Shown piece by piece: positions 58,050-64,000 of a stretch of DNA of 64,000 bases (positions are counted from its first letter, which is position 1; every line of letters starts with the position of its first letter). Source of the stretch: Thermohalobaculum sp963822985 (GTDB lineage Bacteria; Pseudomonadota; Alphaproteobacteria; Rhodobacterales; Rhodobacteraceae); contig CAWGJU010000015.1 of NCBI GenBank assembly GCA_963822985.1, forward strand, positions 248,001 through 312,000, written 5' to 3'. The notes beneath the pieces were generated by a model. It did not search any database. It was not told the DNA's origin and saw only the letters and a list, made by a program, of their open reading frames with translations. A program made the position numbers and the translations under genes.

Positions 58050-59038
58050 TCAGTCGGCCTTGGTGGCCTGGATCTCCTCCACCAGCGCCTTCAGGTCCGG
58101 GTTCGAACTCGTAGAAGCTGTCGTAGACCGGGGCCATGTCCTTCTGGAACGCCGCCTTGTCGGCGACCTCGTTTATCTTGACGCCGGCCTTCTCGACCTT
58201 GGCCTTCAATTCCTCCTCGCGCGCCGCCCAGAGCTCGCGCTGCTTTTTGGCGGCGTTGATCGCGGCCTGGCGGACGATCTCCTGGTCCTCGGGCGACAGC
58301 GCGTCCCAGCTGGTCTTGGCGACGCAGATGCATTCGGGGATGATCAGGTGCTGGGTCAGCGAGTAGTACGGCGCCACCTCATAGTGGTTCGTCGACTTCG
58401 AACGAGGGATAGTTGTTCTCGGCCCCGTCGATGACGCCGGTCTTCAGCGACTGGTACACTTCCGCGAAGGCCATCGGCGTGGCGTTGCCGCCCATCTCGT
58501 CGACCATGTTGACGTAGAGCTGGTTGTTCATCACGCGGATCTTCAGCCCGTCGAGGTCGGCGGGGGTCTGGATCGGGTGCTTGGTGTTGTAGAACGACCG
58601 CGCGCCCGCATCGAACCAGGACAGCGCGACGACCCCTTGCTCGCTCATGTCTTCGGAAAGCCGCTGTCCGATCTCGCCATCCATCACGGCGTGCATCTGG
58701 TCGATGCCCGTGAACAGGAACGGCAGCGACAGCACGTTGATCGAGGGCACGAACTCGCCCATCGGCCCGAGGTTGAAGTTGGCGAAGTCGAGCGCGCCGT
58801 TCCGCACCTGGTCGATCGCGTCCGGCTGGGTGCCGAGGACGCCGTTGTTGTAGACCTCGGGGGTGACGCGGCCATCGGTCTTTTCGGTCACTTCCTCGGC
58901 GAACTGCTCGAGCGCGACGGTGTTCGGATACCCCTCGGGATGAATGTTCCAGCCGCGCCAGTTCGCGGCGTCGGCGGCGGCCGTCAGCGCGATCGATGCG
59001 ACGCCCGCGAGAAGGCCGATGCGAAGAAACCTGGTCAT
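58050..59038 (-). CDS. dctP: TRAP transporter solute-binding protein DctP (system 2), two frame breaks
   Basis: A periplasmic binding protein of about 328 residues. Signal peptide MTRFLRIGLLAGVASIALTA..ADA^A; mature start NWRGWNIHPEGYPNTVALEQ. Other motifs: YNNGVLGTQPDAIDQVRNGA, KIRVMNNQLYVNMVDEMGGN and ATPMAFAEVYQSLKTGVIDG with the family's GxVDGAENN. Breaks near 58395 and 58100 are one base each (length 3n+2); the corrected C-terminus is LKALVEEIQATKAD. The family type is the DctP/SiaP-like carboxylate and sugar-acid binder. Divergent from a FadR-type regulator with a palindromic operator between. Confidence 0.87.
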
Positions 59039-59113
59039 TCTTTGTCTTTCCTCCCTTGCGCGCGCCGACGGCTTGTCAGCGGCTTGCCAGCGACGCTTCC
59101 TTCGCGCATCATG

Positions 59114-59138
59114 CACTTGTCTGACAACTCGTCAAGTG
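59114..59138. promoter_or_regulatory. Nested palindromic operator in the dctP/regulator gap
   Basis: TTGTC-T-GACAA (59117-59127) is a perfect palindrome of the FadR/GntR type (TNGTNNNACNA). It lies inside a wider inverted repeat CACTTG (59114-59119) and CAAGTG (59133-59138). It sits between the divergent dctP (start 59038) and regulator (start about 59142), overlapping the regulator's 5' end, which fits joint control of the TRAP operon and autoregulation. Confidence 0.65.
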
Positions 59139-59141
59139 GGT

Positions 59142-59880
59142 GTGGCGGTGGACGGCACGGACGGCAAGCGACGAGGGGCAGGCGGTCTTGGCTCGCGCGT
59201 CGCCATGGTCGGCGAGGCGCTACGCCGGATGATCCTGTCCGGCGCGGTTCCGGTGGGAGGCAAGCTGCCGAGCGAGCTTGCGCTGGCGGCCGAGCATGGG
59301 GTCAGCCGGACGGTCGTGCGCGAGGCCATCGCCTCGCTCCGCGCCGACGGGCTGGTCGAGGCGCGGCAAGGCGCGGGCGTCTTCGTCACGGCGGCCGATG
59401 TCCAGAAGGCACATGGCTTCGAGCGGCTCGAACTCGTCGCGCATCTCTTCGGTGATCGAGATGCTCGAGCTTCGCGCGGCGATCGAGATCGAGGCGGCCG
59501 GCCTCGCGAGTCAACGCCGCTCGCCCGCGCAGGCCGAGGCGATCAACGAGGCGTGCGAGGCCATCGAGGCCGGCATCGGCGCCGGCACGCCGACGATCGA
59601 GGCCGATTACGCCTTCCACACCGCCATCGCCGCCGCGACGAACAATGCGCGGTTCCGCGAGATCCTGACCATGCTCGGCGACAGCCTGATCCCGCGCCGG
59701 GCGCTGCGCGAGGCCGAGGACCAGATCGCGCCAGGCGACTATCTCTCGCAGATTCAGGTCGAGCACCGCACGATCGCGGAGGCGATCGCCCGGCAGGACG
59801 AGGCGGCGGCGCGCGAGGCGATGCGCGTCCACCTCAAGGGCAGCGAGGCGCGCTATCGCCGGCTGTTGCGCGGCGACTGA
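59142..59880 (+). CDS. FadR-subfamily GntR transcriptional regulator, one frameshift
   Basis: A DNA-binding regulator of about 245 residues. The N-terminal winged helix is ALRRMILSGAVPVGGKLPSE, then ALAAEHGVSRTVVREAIASL and ADGLVEARQGAGVFV, the GntR signature. After one base break near 59450 comes the all-helical FCD ligand domain: VIEMLELRAAIEIEAAGLAS, the metal-site Asp/His in ADYAFHTAIAAATNN and EHRTIAEAIARQDEAAAREA. Starts at GTG 59136, 59142 or 59148 are all possible. It is expected to sense the metabolite carried by the divergent TRAP system. Confidence 0.87.
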
Positions 59881-59884
59881 CGTC

Positions 59885-60004
59885 GTGGCCAACTTGTCAG
59901 ACGACTTCGACGCGGCGGGCGGCTTCGCACCGGGCCATTACCGGCAGCATATCGGGTGGCTGGCGCCGGCAGAGCAGGCATCCGGCTGCTGCCGCACTCT
60001 CTGA
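59885..60004 (+). other. Short ORF with a second operator-like palindrome
   Basis: GTG at 59885 opens a 39-codon frame (VANLSDDFDAAGGFAPGHYR...) of protein-like composition with no known family, starting four bases after the regulator stop. Within it, TTGTC-A-GACGA (59894-59904) nearly repeats the operator at 59117, including the flanking AACTT. It may be the truncated start of a lost operon gene whose promoter region the regulator once controlled. Coding status is unsure. Confidence 0.35.
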
Positions 60005-60058
60005 TCGAGGCGCCTAGCAGGGCCCTTTCGCGCGGGCCGGCTGGCCGGCCGCGTCAGC

Positions 60059-61546
60059 TCACTCGCCGGCCAGTTCTGCGGTCATCGGCCGGTACTCGCC
60101 CTTCGCCTCGGTCGCGAGGCTGACGATGACGATGGCGGCCATTGAGAGGATGAAGCCGGGGATGATCTCGTAGATCCCCGGGCCACCGAGGAAGCTGGCG
60201 TTCAAGCCGAGCGCGATCCAGATGATCACCGTCAGCGCCCCGACGACGAGGCCGGCGACGGCGCCGAGCCCGGTCATCCGCTGCCAGGTCAGCGACAGGA
60301 TCATCAGCGGTCCGAAGGCGGCGCCGAACCCGGCCCAGGCGTTCGAGACCAGCCCCAGAACCTCGCTGTCGGGATCGCCGGCGATCACCGCCGCGACGGC
60401 GCCGACCGCCACCACGGCGACGCGGCCGACGGTGACGAGCGCCTTGTCGCTCGCCTGCCTGTTCAGGAACAGCTTGTAGAAGTCCTCGGTCAGCGACGAG
60501 GACGAGACCAGCAACTGGCTCGACACCGTCGACATGATCGCCGCCAGCAGCGCGGCGAACAGGAAGCCGGTGATCAGCGCCGGGAAGAGCGTCTCGGCCA
60601 GCAGGATGAAGATCGTCTCGGGATCCTCGAGCGTCAGCCCGCTGCGCTCGACATAGGCGCGGCCGAAGATGCCGACGCCGATCGCGCCGGCGAGCGAGAT
60701 CGCCATCCAGGTCATGCCGATATTGCGCGCGGTCGCGACCTCGGCGACGCTGCGGACCGCCATGAAGCGGACGATGATGTGCGGCTGGCCGAAATAGCCG
60801 AGTCCCCAGGCCATCAGCGAGAGCCAGCCGATGAAGGTCATGCTGTCGGATCCACCAGGAGAGCGAGAAGCCCTCGACGCCGGCGAGCGTGTCGCCCGCC
60901 TGGCCGAAGCCGCCGCCATCGCCCGCATAGAGCACGATGATGCGGCATGATCACGAGCGCCAGCATCATGATGACGCCCTGGACGAAATCCGTCAGGCAG
61001 ACGGCGAGGAAGCCGCCGACCACCGTATAGGCGAGCACGATGCCGAGCGTCAGCCAGACGCCCGTCCCGTAGCTGCCCTCGAAGGCCGACGAAAACAGCT
61101 TGCCGCCGGCGACGAGGCCCGAGGCGGTGTAGACCGAGAAGAAGACGACGACGATCACCGCCGAGACGACGCGCAGCGTGATTGCCTGGCGTCGGAAAAC
61201 GGTTGCCGAGGAATTCGGGGATGGTCAGCGAGTTGTCGTAGCGCTCGGTCTGCTCGCGTAGCCGGGGCGCCACGACGATCCAGTTGATCAGCGCGCCGAT
61301 GAACAGGCCGATGCCGATCCAGGCCTCGACAAGGCCCGCCGCGTAGAGCGCGCCGGGCAGGCCGAGAAGCAGCCATCCCGACATGTCGGACGCGCCGGCC
61401 GAGAGGGCGGCCACCGCCGGCGGAAGGTCGCGCCCGCCCAGCATGTACTCCTCGTTGTTCGAGGTCGATTTCCGCCAGGCATAGAAGCCGATGCCCAGCA
61501 TCGCCGCGAAGTAGAGTGCCAGGCTGATCCATACGCCGGTCTGCAT
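60059..61546 (-). CDS. putP: Sodium/proline symporter PutP, three frame breaks
   Basis: An SSS-family symporter of about 494 residues with 12-13 helices. N-terminus MQTGVWISLALYFAAMLGIG, then the conserved GGRDLPPAVAALSAGASDMS and GWLLLGLPGALYAAGL, WIVVAPRLREQTERYDNSLT and IPEFLGNRF. Later SAVIVVVFFSVYTASGLVAG, GGFLAVCLTDFVQGVIM, GYFGQPHIIVRFMAVRS and LAAIMSTVSSQLLVSSSSLT are typical. Breaks near 61195, 60945 and 60850; length 3n, consistent with three insertions. It feeds the adjacent proline catabolic enzyme PutA. Confidence 0.92.
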   Translation of the reverse strand: MQTGVWISLALYFAAMLGIGFYAWRKSTSNNEEYMLGGRDLPPAVAALSAGASDMSGWLLLGLPGALYAAGLVEAWIGIGLFIGALINWIVVAPRLREQTERYDNSLTIPEFLGNRFPTPGNHAARRLGGDRRRLLLGLHRLGPRRRRQAVFVGLRGQLRDGRLADARHRARLYGGRRLPRRLPDGFRPGRHHDAGARDHAASSCSMRAMAAASARRATRSPASRASRSPGGSDSMTFIGWLSLMAWGLGYFGQPHIIVRFMAVRSVAEVATARNIGMTWMAISLAGAIGVGIFGRAYVERSGLTLEDPETIFILLAETLFPALITGFLFAALLAAIMSTVSSQLLVSSSSLTEDFYKLFLNRQASDKALVTVGRVAVVAVGAVAAVIAGDPDSEVLGLVSNAWAGFGAAFGPLMILSLTWQRMTGLGAVAGLVVGALTVIIWIALGLNASFLGGPGIYEIIPGFILSMAAIVIVSLATEAKGEYRPMTAELAGE

Positions 61547-61651
61547 GCCGTCTCTCCTGTTCCAGGCCTTGATCTGGCCCTTCGTCTAGGCTCGCTGTCC
61601 CAAGCGCCCCATTCTAAGCGGCAATTTGGGCGCCCGCTCTCTCGACTGGTC

Positions 61652-64000
61652 TCAGGCGACAGCCGCGAGAAGGCTGGCATTGCCCCCCGCCGCGGTCGTG
61701 TCGATGCAGAGATGCCGCTCGAGCACAAAGCGCGATGGCCCGACGACCTGCGTCTCGAGCGGAACGATGGGCCCGGACCGGGTCGCCAGCGCGCGGCGCA
61801 GCCCGGAAGTCCACTCCGAGCGCCCGGCGGCCGCGACCGCCGCCAAGCCGTCCACCGCCGTCAGCGCCGACGCCTCGACGGTGCCGTCCAAGGCGGCCAC
61901 GGGCGCCCCGATCGCCGCGAGCGGCTGGACCGCTTGCCTGGCCTCCGGCACGACGACGACGACGCCGCAGCCGGCCGCCAACGCCTGCGCGGCCTGGGCG
62001 AGTGCGAGCTCGGCCGTCGGGCCGAGGCAGAGCACGGTCCCCCGCGGATGCAGGCTCAGCCGGTTGCTCTCGCCCGTCGGGCCGGGCAGCGTGAACGGTC
62101 CCGGATCGAAGGCAGCGGCGGCCAGCAGCGCCTTGCGCACGGCGCCACCGCGGCCCGACAGGGCGCGGCGCAGGATGCCGACCCTGTCCGGCCGCGCCGC
62201 CCAATTGCGCGCGTCGAGGCCCGAGAGCGCGCGCTGCAGCGCCTCGCGGTCGACCGCCGGACCCTGCGGCGCCGGATGCTCCGACGCCGGCTCGGTGCGC
62301 CGGAAGCGATTGACATAGAGCGGCCCGCCCGCCTTTGGGCCCGTGCCCGACAGGCCCTCGCCGCCGAAGGGCTGCGAGCCGACGATCGCGCCGATCTGGT
62401 TGCGATTGACATAGGCGTTGCCGACATGGATGCGCTCGACGATCTGCTGCACCCTGTCGTCGATGCGGGTGTGCAATCCGAAGGTCAGCCCGTATCCGCG
62501 GGCGTTGATCGCATCGACGACCTTGTCGATGTCGCGCGCCTTGAAGCTCGCGACGTGCAGCACGGGGCCGAAGACCTCGCGCTCGAGCTCGCCGATCCCC
62601 CCCACCTGCACGACCGCCGGTGTCACATAGCACCCCGTCGAGGGCGTCGGCAGGGTCTTGAGCACGTTCCCGGCCTGCCGCGCCTTGTCGACATAGGCCG
62701 AGATGTCGCGTTGCGCCTCCTCGTCGATGACGGGGGCGACGTCGGTCGCGGCGTCCCACGGATCGCCGACCGTCAGCGCGTCCAGTGCCCCGTAGAGCAT
62801 CTCCAGCAGGCGCTCGCGCGCCTCCTCCTGAACATAGAGCATTCGCAGCGCCGAGCAGCGCTGCCCGGCGCTCTGGAAGGACGAGGCCACGATGTCGCGC
62901 ACGGCCTGCTCGACCAGCGCCGTCGAGTCGACGATCATCGCGTTCAACCCGCCTGTCTCGGCGATCAGCACGGCGTCGGGCCCTGCGTTCGCCGCCAGCG
63001 CGCGGTGGATGATCTGCGCCACCTCGGTCGAGCCGGTGAAGCAGACGCCGGCGATGCGCGGATCGGAGGTCAGCGGCCCGCCGACGCTCGGCCCGTCGCC
63101 CGGCAGAAGCTGCAGCGCCGCCTCCGGCAGCCCCGCCTCGCGCATCAGCTCGACGGCGCGGGCGGCGATCAGCGGCGTCTGCTCGGCCGGCTTGGCGAGC
63201 ACGGCGTTGCCGGCGGCCAGCGCCGCCGCGACCTGGCCCGAGAAGATCGCGAGCGGGAAGTTCCAGGGGCTGATGCAGACGAAGGCCCCCCGGCCGGAGC
63301 CCGGCTCCTCCTCCTCCAGCCGTTCGGCCTCGTCGGCATAATAGCGCAGGAAATCGACCGCCTCGCGCACCTCGGCAATGCCGTCGAGCAGGATCTTGCC
63401 GGCCTCGCGGCAGGCCAGCGCGGTCAGCTCGGCGACGTTCTCCTCGTAGAGGTCGGCGGCGCGGCGGAGGATGGCGGCGCGCTCAGCGACCGGCGTTCCG
63501 GACCAGGCGCGGAAGCCCGCCTCGGCCCCTGCCAGCGCGGCCTCGACCTCTTCGGCCGTGGCGTCGTGCACATGCCCGACCAAGCGGTCGCGATCCGCCG
63601 GCGAGCGCGCCTCCCGCGCCGGCCCGGCGGGCTCGCCGCCGCCGACGATCATCGGGCGGGCGGTCCAGGTCGTCTCGGAGAACGCCTCCCGCGCGCTGAG
63701 CAGGGGCAGGGCCGAGGCCGGCTCGTTGATCCGGAAGCCACGCGAATTGCGGCGCCCCCCGAACAATTCCAGAGGCGATCGGATCGCCGGGTTGGCGACC
63801 TGATTGGCATGCGCCTCGACATCGGCGATCGGATCGTGGGCCACGCGCTCGGGCGGGATGCTCTCGTCGACGATCTGGTTGACGAACGAGCTGTTGGCGC
63901 CGTTCTCGAGCAGCCGCCGCACCAGATAGGCCAAGAGGTCGCGATGCGCGCCCACCGGGGCATAGATCCGGCAGCGCGTTGCCCTCCGACGACTTGACGA
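61652..64000 (-). CDS. putA: Bifunctional proline dehydrogenase/P5C dehydrogenase PutA, C-terminal two thirds
   Basis: Oxidises proline to glutamate; the N-terminal DNA-binding and most of the proline dehydrogenase domain lie beyond the window. Visible: end of the barrel (IYAPVGAHRDLLAYLVRRLL, ENGANSSFVNQI), the linker FGGRRNSRGF, and the aldehyde dehydrogenase domain with CISPWNFPLAIFSGQVAAAL, GVCFTGSTEVAQ, AETGGLNAMIVDST and the catalytic Cys in SAGQRCSALRML. Also present are VGNAYVNRNQIGAIVGSQPF and a C-terminal domain of the long PutA type. One extra base near 63968 separates KSSEGNALP from IYAPVG. The stop is at 61652, about 105 bases upstream of putP on the same strand. Confidence 0.92.
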   Translation of the reverse strand, partial: SSSRRRATRCRIYAPVGAHRDLLAYLVRRLLENGANSSFVNQIVDESIPPERVAHDPIADVEAHANQVANPAIRSPLELFGGRRNSRGFRINEPASALPLLSAREAFSETTWTARPMIVGGGEPAGPAREARSPADRDRLVGHVHDATAEEVEAALAGAEAGFRAWSGTPVAERAAILRRAADLYEENVAELTALACREAGKILLDGIAEVREAVDFLRYYADEAERLEEEEPGSGRGAFVCISPWNFPLAIFSGQVAAALAAGNAVLAKPAEQTPLIAARAVELMREAGLPEAALQLLPGDGPSVGGPLTSDPRIAGVCFTGSTEVAQIIHRALAANAGPDAVLIAETGGLNAMIVDSTALVEQAVRDIVASSFQSAGQRCSALRMLYVQEEARERLLEMLYGALDALTVGDPWDAATDVAPVIDEEAQRDISAYVDKARQAGNVLKTLPTPSTGCYVTPAVVQVGGIGELEREVFGPVLHVASFKARDIDKVVDAINARGYGLTFGLHTRIDDRVQQIVERIHVGNAYVNRNQIGAIVGSQPFGGEGLSGTGPKAGGPLYVNRFRRTEPASEHPAPQGPAVDREALQRALSGLDARNWAARPDRVGILRRALSGRGGAVRKALLAAAAFDPGPFTLPGPTGESNRLSLHPRGTVLCLGPTAELALAQAAQALAAGCGVVVVVPEARQAVQPLAAIGAPVAALDGTVEASALTAVDGLAAVAAAGRSEWTSGLRRALATRSGPIVPLETQVVGPSRFVLERHLCIDTTAAGGNASLLAAVA

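Overview
The window is very GC-rich and densely coded. Its gene content points to an alphaproteobacterium, probably Rhodospirillales-like, though I cannot fix the genus. The indicators are an alphaproteobacterial-type GltD/GltB, the DUF6494-Mrp-ferredoxin-lipoate ligase-DUF6505 cluster, TRAP transporters, a PduX/BluE-type kinase with CobD and CbiB, and PutP/PutA. I see no rRNA, tRNA, CRISPR array or insertion sequence.

Layout. 0-8.3 kb: start of uppP, then gltD, two GFA-fold genes, gltB and mtgA. 8.6-16.5 kb: aqpZ, a palindrome-rich gap, an AT-richer orphan gene, ettA, ppk2, nadD, a D-Ala-D-Ala carboxypeptidase and a VOC protein. 16-20.9 kb (minus strand): an iron-sulfur/cofactor cluster made of a multi-cluster ferredoxin protein, DUF6494, Mrp, a biotin/lipoate-ligase-like protein and DUF6505. 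21.6-32.6 kb (plus strand): a two-partner secretion cassette with TpsB, a ~2,130-residue repeat-rich TpsA and a CHAT-protease lipoprotein that overlaps tpsA. 32.7-35.0 kb: a decayed type VI secretion tail (TssC piece joined to a TagF C-terminus, PppA, broken PpkA). 35-39 kb: a lytic transglycosylase and cobalamin lower-loop genes. 39.2-40.2 kb: a glycosyltransferase. 40.4-52.7 kb (minus strand): a catabolic block with a FAD oxidoreductase, HyuB, HyuA, a BASS-like permease, TRAP DctMQP, a D-amino-acid dehydrogenase and a TPP enzyme. 52.7-55.9 kb: fabI, pdxH, an SDR and a GST. 56-59.9 kb: a second TRAP operon with a divergent FadR-type regulator and a palindromic operator. 60-64 kb: putP and the 3' part of putA.

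Assembly quality matters for reading the window. About half of the conserved genes are broken by single-base frameshifts, nearly all of them one-base insertions. For most genes the length excess modulo 3 equals the number of frame breaks. I read these genes as intact in the organism and broken by sequence error, and annotate them as full-length CDSs. The type VI remnants are different: they also carry in-frame deletions and lost catalytic residues, so they look truly degenerate.

The most interesting region is 21.6-35 kb. A TpsB/TpsA pair is translationally coupled to an outer-membrane-type CHAT lipoprotease and sits directly against a type VI phosphatase/kinase relic. TpsA contains paired repeats with calcium-loop-like inserts. 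Also of note are matching GC-rich hairpins in the dctP-dctQ gaps of both TRAP operons, dispersed GGGTGGGT palindromes, and a FadR-type operator pair flanking its regulator.
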